NCBI GenBank assembly: GCA_021735285.1
Contig: JAIPHI010000006.1
Location: forward strand, 1 to 26,299
DNA from: Fidelibacterota bacterium
Lineage (GTDB): Bacteria > Fidelibacterota > UBA2242 > JAFGTP01
Length of the DNA stretch: 26,299 bases
Direction of reading: 5' to 3'
The notes beneath the pieces were generated by a model, which was not told the DNA's origin, ran no database searches, and worked only from the letters and a program-made list of their open reading frames with translations. The translations under genes were made by a program, and so were the position numbers. The first letter of the stretch is position 1. Each line of letters begins with the position of its first letter. This document shows, piece by piece, positions 17,831-25,546 of the stretch.

Positions 17831-18979
17831 ATGAAGAAGGATGATTTAAATAAAATCATGCTTGAAAATTCTAATTCGGGTATTTTCCTATTTCAGGATG
17901 GCGAATTCATCCATGCGAATCAAGAATTTCAGAATATATTGGGGTATAAACAAGAGGAGTTAAATCAATTTCATTTGTTCGATCAAATACATCCGGATTT
18001 CAGATCTGAAGTAAAGAAAATATTTGTTAATATTCCAAATGATAAAAATGAGGGGCTTCCTAATAAGTTTGTGTTCCAGTTTATGCGTAAAAATGGGAAA
18101 TTGATTTGGCTCCAATTGAGACCTTCTGCAGTCCGGTTCAAGGGGGATAAAGCCCTTCTGGGAAATATAATTGATATTACTGATAGAATAGAATGGGATA
18201 TTATACAGCATAGGAAGATAAATAAAGTGCTTTCCGATGAATATACAAAGACAGAAAAAAAACTGGACGTAAAAGAAAAAGAGACAACGAGGATTAGAAA
18301 CAATCTTAACAAAACTGAGAAACTTGCTTTACTTGGTGAATTTTCTGGTAATATTTCTCATGAACTCAAAAATCCTCTGGCAGTGATTGATGGTTCTGCC
18401 AGATACCTCCAGCGCAATCTTGATGTTAGTTCCAAGTCCATTAGTAGGCATATTGATAGAATTCGAAGAAATGTGCAAAAATCCAGTAAGATTGTTAATT
18501 CAATCAGACAGCTGGAGAACCTGGAGCAAGCGGATTTTGAGAAATTGCAGATTAATTCTCTTATTAAAAAAGTTGTAAGTGAGGTCTCAGTCCCTGATTC
18601 AATTGCAACCCAATTTAGATTTAAGGAACAAAATGTATTTATTAAGGGAAATTCCAGTTTACTGGAAATAGCCTTTAAAAATATTATTAAAAATGCAATT
18701 GATGCTATGCAAGGTGAAGGCGAATTAAAAATCGGGCTAAAAAAATCAAAACAAGATAGGATTGCAATCAGTTTTCAGGATACAGGGAATGGTATCCCCC
18801 CAAGAAAAATGGAGAAAATATTTCAACCATTTTATAGTACGAAAAAAGATGGACAGGGATTTGGATTGCATCTTGTTAAAAAAATCATTGAATCTCATGA
18901 AGGGCAGATAGATGTTGATTCAACTCCGGAAGAGGGGACGGAGTTTATTATAGATATGCCATATTATTATATTGTTTAA
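17831..18979 (+). CDS. Orphan PAS-domain sensor histidine kinase
   Basis: 382 residues, without membrane segments, so soluble. A PAS domain (about 8-120: SNSGIFLFQDGEFIHANQEF, ILGYKQEEL, RKNGKLIWLQL, GNIIDITDR) is joined by a coiled coil (about 121-163) to a HisKA domain with the phosphoacceptor H177 in FSGNISHELKNPLAVI. An HATPase domain follows: N-box NIIKNAIDAM (N288), G1 DTGNGIPP (317), FQPFYSTK, and G2 GQGFGLHLVKKI. All ATP-binding boxes are present. There is no response regulator next to it, so its partner must be encoded elsewhere. The PAS ligand is unknown. It converges on the LacI gene with a 40-base gap. Confidence 0.93.
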   Translation: MKKDDLNKIMLENSNSGIFLFQDGEFIHANQEFQNILGYKQEELNQFHLFDQIHPDFRSEVKKIFVNIPNDKNEGLPNKFVFQFMRKNGKLIWLQLRPSAVRFKGDKALLGNIIDITDRIEWDIIQHRKINKVLSDEYTKTEKKLDVKEKETTRIRNNLNKTEKLALLGEFSGNISHELKNPLAVIDGSARYLQRNLDVSSKSISRHIDRIRRNVQKSSKIVNSIRQLENLEQADFEKLQINSLIKKVVSEVSVPDSIATQFRFKEQNVFIKGNSSLLEIAFKNIIKNAIDAMQGEGELKIGLKKSKQDRIAISFQDTGNGIPPRKMEKIFQPFYSTKKDGQGFGLHLVKKIIESHEGQIDVDSTPEEGTEFIIDMPYYYIV

Positions 18980-18997
18980 TCAAATAATTCCCCGAGG
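18975..18997. repeat. Junction motif copy B
   Basis: TTTAATCAAATAATTC (18975-18990) followed by CC and CGAGG, overlapping the TAA stop of the histidine kinase. It is an exact 16-base match to the motif at 13837, which sits at the other convergent gene junction in this window. Confidence 0.5.
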
Positions 18998-19019
18998 ATT
19001 TTCTCAAGTTTACTAAATT

Positions 19020-20018
19020 CTAAGGTTGATTTGTGATATCCTGAACAGACTCGCGTTTAATTAGTTTAATTGGCATAATTGTGTTCATATTTTTAGGATT
19101 ATTATCATCGAGGGATTTAAGAAGAGTCCTGACCGCAATCGAACCGATTTCCTCTTTGTAAACTCTAACAGTCGTTAGAGGTGGGGAAGATATCTTTGCC
19201 ATATTAATATCGTCAAAGCCAATCACGCTAATATCTTCAGGAATTCTAAGTGATCTCTCTTTGATTGCTTTGTATCCATGTAAGGCATTGATATCATTGG
19301 CTGCAAAAATAGCAGTTGGTGGGGGCTCCACAGAAAGGAGCTGGTTCGTCAGTTCATAACCGCTTTCAATTCCTCCTGTCCTGATATATTTATCCAGAAA
19401 ATTAATATTGTTATATTTAAGAGCTTTTTTATATCCATCTAATCTCTGTGAAAAGCTTAATCTATTGATATCGCCGGAGATTAAACCAATTCTTTTATGA
19501 CCTTTATTAATTAGATACTGGGTTGCAATAAAAGCTCCATGTTCATTATCAATTAATACCTGGGTATAATTTTCAGAATAGGTTTTTGGATCTACTAAAA
19601 TCGAACTGGTTTTCAAAGTTTTTATTTTTTTTATAAACGCTTCGTTCAAAGCCCCGACTATTATTAAACCATCAATTTTTTTTGTATCGATACTTTTTGG
19701 AAATCCACCACTATAATTAGCAGATATTAGTTTTAAAACCAGATCATAATTATTCAATGCTAATTCTGCTTCAATTCCTTCCAGAACTCTGGAGTAGAAT
19801 GGATTCATAGAGAGTGGCTGATTGTCACGACAAAAAATTACTCCGATATTACCTGTTTCGTCTTTTTTGGAAGAAGGTGTTGTATAATTGTAGGCCTCTG
19901 CTATTTCAACTATCTTCTTTCTCGTTTTTTCACTGACATCACTTTGATTGTTGAGTGCTTTCGAAACTGTAGATATTGAAACATTAGCTGCTTTTGCTAT
20001 ATCTTCAAGTTTTGGCAT
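19020..20018 (-). CDS. LacI-family repressor, likely of the mannan operon
   Basis: 332 residues, full length for the family. The N-terminal helix-turn-helix and hinge (MPKLEDIAKAANVSISTVSKALN, then VSEKTRKKIVEIAEAYNY) are classical. A periplasmic-binding-protein-like effector domain follows, with NIGVIFCRDNQ, IDGLIIVGA, HKRIGLISGD, PTAIFAANDI and the closing DISVIGFDDI. It is divergent from the symporter that starts the mannan genes, 587 bases away, the usual arrangement for a local repressor released by a catabolic sugar. The effector, perhaps mannobiose or mannosyl-glucose, is inferred. It probably also regulates itself (see the inverted repeat at 20080-20109). AGGATAGG immediately before its ATG is an imperfect ribosome-binding site. 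Confidence 0.9.
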   Translation of the reverse strand: MPKLEDIAKAANVSISTVSKALNNQSDVSEKTRKKIVEIAEAYNYTTPSSKKDETGNIGVIFCRDNQPLSMNPFYSRVLEGIEAELALNNYDLVLKLISANYSGGFPKSIDTKKIDGLIIVGALNEAFIKKIKTLKTSSILVDPKTYSENYTQVLIDNEHGAFIATQYLINKGHKRIGLISGDINRLSFSQRLDGYKKALKYNNINFLDKYIRTGGIESGYELTNQLLSVEPPPTAIFAANDINALHGYKAIKERSLRIPEDISVIGFDDINMAKISSPPLTTVRVYKEEIGSIAVRTLLKSLDDNNPKNMNTIMPIKLIKRESVQDITNQP

Positions 20019-20079
20019 CCTATCCTAAACTCCAATTCAATATTCCCAAATACTTACTAAATTTAATATAAATTTTAGA

Positions 20080-20109
20080 TAAAAAGTACTAATTATTTAG
20101 TGCTTTTTA
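20080..20109. promoter_or_regulatory. Inverted repeat upstream of lacI, candidate operator
   Basis: AAAAAGTACTAA (20081-20092) and TTAGTGCTTTTT (20097-20108) are reverse complements with one mismatch around TTAT, extended by a T-A pair at 20080/20109. It lies 60-90 bases before the lacI start on that gene's strand, just upstream of a TATATT that could be its -10. That position would suit autoregulation or a leader hairpin. Confidence 0.5.
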
Positions 20110-20500
20110 GTGATTATTGCATCTATGGAGGTGCTTTTAATCCTATAAAACCATGTAAAACAAAATAATATATAATCAGTAATAGGTTTGTCTAAATTCA
20201 ATTCCGCAACTGCTAATGTGCAAAATAATTATTAAATTTATGCAGTAATTATTTTTGTATAATAATTCAAATTAGAAATATGTAAGCTAATTATTAATAA
20301 TAATATAAAATATATATGTCGTATTTTTAAATGTCCGGAAAAGCAGACTAAGAGTGAAAGTCATAATATTTTTACATTCATGATGTCCATAAAAAATTAA
20401 ATAATTAAAATCAAAATAATAGCGAAAATAAATAACCCTATAAATTTAATAAAATAAATACAATAGATAACTAAAATAGTAATAAGATAAACGAAAATAC

Positions 20501-20546
20501 TTGAAAAAATCGAATCTATATAATATATTATATACCGTTTTCGAAA
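20501..20546 (+). promoter_or_regulatory. Candidate promoter and LacI-type operator of the mannan operon
   Basis: TTGAAA (20501-20506) and TATATT (20524-20529) are spaced 17 bases, a plausible sigma-70 promoter. Eight bases later TTTTCGAAAA (20537-20546) is a perfect 10-bp palindrome with the central CG typical of LacI-family operators. It lies where transcription would begin, so a bound repressor would block it. The base composition here is nearly all A/T, so the -10 choice is uncertain and an FCB-specific promoter type could be used instead. Confidence 0.5.
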
Positions 20547-20605
20547 ATTTGTTTTCTAGGTAGCCAGAATTAAAACCTGGATTTAAATAAGGAGAAGCCT
20601 ACTTT

Positions 20606-22450
20606 ATGGAACTGCAATTCATTGATATAGCCATTATTCTTTTGTATATGGCAGCTATTACGATCATTGGTTTTGTGATGAAAAAGCGTGCTGAGCAAGG
20701 GGAGAAGGAATATTTGCTGGGAGGCAACCGCTTACCCTGGTATCTTTTAGGTTTATCCAATGCATCCGGAATGCTGGATATTTCCGGTACAATGTGGCTG
20801 GTGACAATCACTTTTATTTATGGTCTGAAAAGTGTCTGGATACCCTGGCTCTGGCCGGTTTTTAATCAGATCTTTATGATGATATATTTGTCCAAATGGT
20901 TGCGTAGATCGGGTGCTACTACAGGAGCTGAGTGGCTGAGAACAAGATTTGGCGACCGTAAAGACACTTCCTGGTCACATATTATTGTGGTTATTTTTGC
21001 CTTGATCAGCTGTTTAGGCTTTTTAGCCTATGGATTTATTGGTCTGGGTAAATTTATCATGATCTTCCTACCCTGGGATACGGTAGCAGGATTTTTTGGT
21101 TTTAATCCGGGGATCATAGACCCGGCTTTTGTTCCGCATGTTTATGGAATTGTTTTTACTCTGGCAGCCACTGTCTATTGCCTGCTGGGCGGTATGGCAA
21201 GCATTGTCTGGGCCGATTTGATTCAATATACGATAATTACCATTTCAGCGATTGTAGTTGCTATCATAGCTATGTCGAAATTAGCAGCAGTTGGTCATTT
21301 GCCGGTTCCGCAAGGATGGTTCAGCCCTTTCTTTGGCTGGAAACTAGATTTAGACTGGAATAATATTATCAGTCAGGTCAATCAGGTCATAAAAAATGAT
21401 GGATATGAGTTTTTTACAATATTTATGATGATGATGTTATTTAAAGGTATTTTGGTCTCAGCAGCAGGTCCGGCTCCCAATTACGATATGCAAAAAGTAT
21501 TATCTACAAAAAATCCAAAAGAAGCGGGAATGATGAGTGGTTCGGTTTCTGTTATCTTAATGCCTTTTCGATATATGATGGTAACCGGGTTTGTAGTTCT
21601 GGGATTGTTGTTTTTCGAGGATTTAAACTTAATGGTGGGTAATACAATCGATTTTGAGCAAATCCTTCCTTCAGCAATGGCAGAGTTTATTCCGGTAGGT
21701 CTTTTGGGGCTTTTGTTAGCAGGTCTGAGTGCAGCTTTTGTTTCTACATTCTCGGGTACCTTGAACGCAGGTCAGGCTTATCTTGTTAATGATATTTTTC
21801 TTAAATATATCAATCCTGATGCAGAAGGAAAACACATTGCCCGGGTTAGTCAATTGATCGGCCTGGGACTAGTAGTTGTGAGTATAGTTTTAGGTATTTT
21901 TGCTGAAAATATCGATAGTGTTTTAAAGTGGATAGTGTCGGGGCTGTATGGCAGTTATGTTGCATCTAATGTGTTGAAATGGTACTGGTGGCGCTTTAAT
22001 GGATATGGCTATTTCTGGGGCATGGTCGGCGGGCTAGTACCGGCTTTGATTTTTGCTAGAATTATTCCCAGTGCTAATCAACTCTACTATTTTCCAATCA
22101 CATTGGCAATTTCTGTTATTTCCTGTATAGTAGCTACTTTGAAGACTCCTCCTACTGATGAGGAAACATTAAAAGATTTTTATAAAAAAGTTCGGCCCTG
22201 GGGTTTTTGGAAACCAATTCATAAGAAAGTTGTAGAGGAAAATCCTGATTTTGAAAATGATAGTAGTTTTGCGCAGGATATGATCAATGTTTTTGTTGGT
22301 ATTATTTGGCAAACCGCATTAGTGGCAATCGCAATCTATTTTGTTACATTAAAATTCTGGCCAGCAGCCATATGTCTGGTAATAATTATTCTAACAAGTA
22401 TCTTTCTGAAGATAAATTGGTATGATAAAATTGAAGGTAAAGGTTATTAG
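20606..22450 (+). CDS. SSS-family sodium/sugar symporter (mannan locus)
   Basis: 614 residues with about 14 membrane helices. It shares family landmarks with the symporter at 1220: LGGNRLPWYLLGLSN, MLDISGTMW, KWLRRSGATTGAEWLRTRFGD, and VRPWGFW before the last two helices. GGAG lies 11 bases before the start. It is the first gene of a same-strand run with a GH5 mannanase, an epimerase and a GH130 phosphorylase. An SSS transporter holds the same place in the mannan cluster described for Bacteroides fragilis. The cargo is therefore probably beta-1,4-mannobiose or a short manno-oligosaccharide, driven by Na+. Substrate is inferred from neighbours, not from binding-site residues. Confidence 0.88.
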   Translation: MELQFIDIAIILLYMAAITIIGFVMKKRAEQGEKEYLLGGNRLPWYLLGLSNASGMLDISGTMWLVTITFIYGLKSVWIPWLWPVFNQIFMMIYLSKWLRRSGATTGAEWLRTRFGDRKDTSWSHIIVVIFALISCLGFLAYGFIGLGKFIMIFLPWDTVAGFFGFNPGIIDPAFVPHVYGIVFTLAATVYCLLGGMASIVWADLIQYTIITISAIVVAIIAMSKLAAVGHLPVPQGWFSPFFGWKLDLDWNNIISQVNQVIKNDGYEFFTIFMMMMLFKGILVSAAGPAPNYDMQKVLSTKNPKEAGMMSGSVSVILMPFRYMMVTGFVVLGLLFFEDLNLMVGNTIDFEQILPSAMAEFIPVGLLGLLLAGLSAAFVSTFSGTLNAGQAYLVNDIFLKYINPDAEGKHIARVSQLIGLGLVVVSIVLGIFAENIDSVLKWIVSGLYGSYVASNVLKWYWWRFNGYGYFWGMVGGLVPALIFARIIPSANQLYYFPITLAISVISCIVATLKTPPTDEETLKDFYKKVRPWGFWKPIHKKVVEENPDFENDSSFAQDMINVFVGIIWQTALVAIAIYFVTLKFWPAAICLVIIILTSIFLKINWYDKIEGKGY

Positions 22451-22496
22451 ATAATTTCATCGTCGAACAAAATTTTATTATAAATGAGGGTGGATA

Positions 22497-24332
22497 ATGA
22501 AGCAATGCAGGTTGATCATCACAATGATTTTAATATTTTTTATTTCATTTATATTTGCTAAAAGTAGTTCGAAATTTAAATATTTTATCACTAAAGAGAA
22601 CAATCTATTAATGCAGGGGGAAGAAGTCTTTAGATTCATCTCATATAATATACCGAACTTAAATTTTGTTGAAGATGAGCTGACTTTTACCAGAAAGCAT
22701 GCTTATGGTTTACCTACTGAGTATGAAATAAGGGACGCTCTGGAATCGACTAAGCAAATGGGAGGGAGAGTGGTTAGAACATATACAATACCGGTTAGAA
22801 AACAGAATGAAAATGAAAATATACCGAAATATGTTCTCGCACCCGGTGAGTTTAATGAAGAAGCCTTTCAGTGTATGGACACTATGCTGGCTGTTGCCAA
22901 TCAAGTGGGGATCAGATTGATAGTTCCCCTTCTTAATAATTGGAAATGGATGGGAGGCCGACCGCAATATGCTGCCTTTCGAGACAAACCTGCTGATGAA
23001 TTTTGGACAGACCCTCAATTGAGAGAAGATTTTAAAAAGACAATTGAATATGTTTTGAATAGAAAAAATACAGTTACCGGTGTAAAGTATAAAAATGACA
23101 GGGCAATTCTTTGCTGGGAAACAGGGAATGAACTACAGTCACCTCAAGAATGGACGCACGTGATGATTGAATACATTAAATCAATTGATAAAAATCATCT
23201 TGTCATGGATGGACGATCCGATCCGGTGATCAATGACCGGGTTATTAATGATCCTGTCACGGATATTGTTACTACTCATCATTATGAATCCAATCCTGAA
23301 AAAATGTTGGATCATATTAATCAGAGTATTAAAAAAGTAAAAAATTCCGATAAAGCTTATATTATTGGAGAATTTGGATTTTTCGGTACCCCTGCCATTG
23401 AAAAAGTGCTGAACACAACAATCTCTCAAGAAATTATTTCGGGCAGCCTGATTTGGAGCTTGAGGTATCATCGTGAAAAAGGTGGATTCTACTGGCACTC
23501 AGAACCATTGGGCCGCGGAATATTCAAAGCCTATCATTGGCCGGGTTTTCCATCAGGTGAGGAATATGATGAAAGGAATTTGCTAGAATTGATGAGGGAA
23601 AAGGCTTTTGAAATTCAAAATAAGCCTATTCCAGAGAGATATCCTCCGAGTCCTGCCACTTTATTACCAATTGATAATATTGCTAACATAGCATGGAAAG
23701 GGAGTGCTGGAGCCTCAGGATATGATATCCAAAGATCACATAGTCAAGCTGGTCCCTGGGAGACAATTGAAAAGGATATTTCGGATGCCAGTGTTCAGTA
23801 TTATCCAATCTATCATGATCAATCTGCACAAATAGGGCGGAGTTATTATTATAGAATTATATCCAAAAATAAGGCTGGTAGCTCCAAACCATCAAATGTA
23901 GTTGGGCCTGTCAAAGTAGAAATGCAAGCCATTGTAGATAATATGGAAGATTTCATGCAAATGTATCATAATCAAGGCCGCTTGAGAGTGGCTACTGAGG
24001 ATGATAGAAAATTTAAAGAAGATATGGATCGGGTGGAAGTCGCAAAAAATAGTAGAATAGTTTATTATATACCTGGTAATATTATTAATTATAAAATATT
24101 TCTCTTCTGTCAGGAAGAAAAAGATGTAATGGATGTATATTTATCTGAGAAGGGGAAAGATTACAAGAAATCCAAAACCAGTTCTGAAAATTATTTTGAG
24201 GGGCAGGGTGATTATGGATATTGGTATCCGATTCTATATCAAGCTAATCAGAAAATTGATAATAAATCTTACATAAGTTTGGAATTCATAGAGGAAGCAC
24301 AAATTTCACGGGTAGAGATATATTATGAATAA
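22497..24332 (+). CDS. GH5-like endo-beta-mannanase with FN3 domain
   Basis: 611 residues. A signal peptide (about 1-21, ending FIFA) is followed by a GH5-type barrel (about 30-370), an FN3-like domain (about 383-472, IAWKGSAGASGYDIQRS ... YYYRIISKNKAGSSKPSNVV) and a C-terminal beta-rich domain (about 480-611). The acid/base is E212 in CWETGNEL and the nucleophile E292 in YIIGEFG, with HHY (261-263) ahead of it, as in clan GH-A mannanases. It would cut beta-1,4-mannan into mannobiose and longer oligomers outside the cytoplasm. Unlike the secreted GH13, it has no type IX sorting domain, so it is more likely periplasmic. GAGGGTGG precedes the start; the stop overlaps the next start by 8 bases. 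Another GH5 specificity is possible, but the context strongly favours mannan. Confidence 0.83.
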   Translation: MKQCRLIITMILIFFISFIFAKSSSKFKYFITKENNLLMQGEEVFRFISYNIPNLNFVEDELTFTRKHAYGLPTEYEIRDALESTKQMGGRVVRTYTIPVRKQNENENIPKYVLAPGEFNEEAFQCMDTMLAVANQVGIRLIVPLLNNWKWMGGRPQYAAFRDKPADEFWTDPQLREDFKKTIEYVLNRKNTVTGVKYKNDRAILCWETGNELQSPQEWTHVMIEYIKSIDKNHLVMDGRSDPVINDRVINDPVTDIVTTHHYESNPEKMLDHINQSIKKVKNSDKAYIIGEFGFFGTPAIEKVLNTTISQEIISGSLIWSLRYHREKGGFYWHSEPLGRGIFKAYHWPGFPSGEEYDERNLLELMREKAFEIQNKPIPERYPPSPATLLPIDNIANIAWKGSAGASGYDIQRSHSQAGPWETIEKDISDASVQYYPIYHDQSAQIGRSYYYRIISKNKAGSSKPSNVVGPVKVEMQAIVDNMEDFMQMYHNQGRLRVATEDDRKFKEDMDRVEVAKNSRIVYYIPGNIINYKIFLFCQEEKDVMDVYLSEKGKDYKKSKTSSENYFEGQGDYGYWYPILYQANQKIDNKSYISLEFIEEAQISRVEIYYE

Positions 24333-25533
24333 TAGTTTAAAATTATGGAAAAAACAGGCTGAGTCTGAGTTAAAAGAAAATATATTGAATTATTGGATTA
24401 AATATACTTTAGACAGAGAAAATGGTGGGTTTTATGGAGAAATCACTAATGATAATAAGATAAATAAAAATGCTTCTAAAAGTTTAATTCAGAATACCAG
24501 AATATTATGGACATTCTCCGCTGCGTATAAATGCTGGAGAGAACCGAAATATCTGGAAATTGCAAATCGAGCATATAACTATCTGGTGGGGAATTTTATT
24601 GACCAACAATATGGGGGAGCTTATTGGTTGCTGGATGCAAGTGGCGAATCAATTGATGTTAAGAAAAAAAGCTATGGCCAGGCTTTTTTCATTTATGCCT
24701 TATCTGAATATTATATGGCAACAAAACTTTTAGAAGTGAAGAAAAGAGCTATAGAATATTTTAATCTAATTGAGGAACACTTTTATGATTTAGAAAATGG
24801 TGGGTACTTTGAAACCTGTAACCGGGACTGGAGCTTGGCCACAGATTTACGTTTGAGTGATAAGGATATGAACGAAAAAAAATCAATGAATAATCATCTG
24901 CATCTATTAGAAGCCTATACTAATTTATATAGAATCTGGGATAATAGTGAATTAAGAGCGAGGTTGAGAGAGTTGCTGGAAATTTTTATTGATAATATTA
25001 TTTGCTCGAGTACTTTTCATTTTAAATTGTTTTTTAATGAATATTGGAAGTCAAAATCCGATAAGATTTCATTTGGTCATGATATAGAAGGCAGCTGGCT
25101 ATTGTGGGAGGCTGCAAAGGTGCTGGATGATTCGACATTAGAGAGCAAAATTGAATCGATTATATTAAAGATGGCAGGGGCCACTGTTGAAGAAGGAATC
25201 ACTGATAAAAAAGCGCTCATTTATGAAAAAGAGGGTAATGGACAACCAGTTGATGAAATCGATTGGTGGCCGCAGGCTGAAGCGGTGGTGGGATTATTAA
25301 ATGCTTACCAAATATCTAAGCAAGAAAAATATCTTAATCTAGCCCGACATGCGTGGAATTTCATAGATAAATACATTATAGATAAACAATATGGAGAATG
25401 GTACTATAAAGTTACTCCGGCAGGCAAACCATACCAGGACCTCGCTAAAATATCTGAATGGAAAGGGCCCTATCATAATGGACGAGCCTGTATGGAGCTA
25501 TCACATAGATTGGAAGCTATAATTAAAAATTAA
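24325..25533 (+). CDS. Cellobiose/mannobiose 2-epimerase (AGE family)
   Basis: 402 residues, the usual length of AGE-superfamily cellobiose 2-epimerases, with an (alpha/alpha)6 barrel and no signal peptide. Catalytic-site residues line up with characterised enzymes: R59 in QNTRILW, H191 in NNHLHLLEAY, H252 and E255 in FGHDIEGSWL, the tryptophan pair in EIDWWPQAEA (314-315), and H384 in KGPYHNGR. It converts the reducing-end mannose of beta-1,4-mannobiose into glucose, giving 4-O-beta-mannosyl-glucose, the substrate of the next enzyme. Its ATG lies inside the end of the mannanase gene (8-base overlap), so the two are translationally coupled. N-acyl-glucosamine 2-epimerase is the alternative family member but does not suit the neighbours. 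Confidence 0.92.
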   Translation: MNNSLKLWKKQAESELKENILNYWIKYTLDRENGGFYGEITNDNKINKNASKSLIQNTRILWTFSAAYKCWREPKYLEIANRAYNYLVGNFIDQQYGGAYWLLDASGESIDVKKKSYGQAFFIYALSEYYMATKLLEVKKRAIEYFNLIEEHFYDLENGGYFETCNRDWSLATDLRLSDKDMNEKKSMNNHLHLLEAYTNLYRIWDNSELRARLRELLEIFIDNIICSSTFHFKLFFNEYWKSKSDKISFGHDIEGSWLLWEAAKVLDDSTLESKIESIILKMAGATVEEGITDKKALIYEKEGNGQPVDEIDWWPQAEAVVGLLNAYQISKQEKYLNLARHAWNFIDKYIIDKQYGEWYYKVTPAGKPYQDLAKISEWKGPYHNGRACMELSHRLEAIIKN

Positions 25534-25546
25534 GGAGAAATATTCG

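Larger units (their letters stand above)
20019..20605. other. Regulatory region between lacI and mannan operon
   Basis: 587 AT-rich bases without a gene. It contains a 13-bp-armed inverted repeat upstream of lacI, a promoter and operator candidate for the mannan operon, an 18-bp AT palindrome (20517-20534) and the GGAG (20591-20594) ahead of the symporter. The middle (about 20150-20490) shows nothing I can assign and could carry a long leader or a small RNA. Confidence 0.6.

Noticed and set aside
18998..19095. A hidden gene end on the minus strand beyond lacI (frame ending ELFD-stop)
   Set aside because: The frame is closed by a stop about 26 codons upstream, so it is not a gene; only the shared DNA motif is reported.
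20517..20534. 18-bp palindrome of only A and T as a repressor site
   Set aside because: It consists of alternating AT sequence that arises easily in this AT-rich region and overlaps the -10 candidates.
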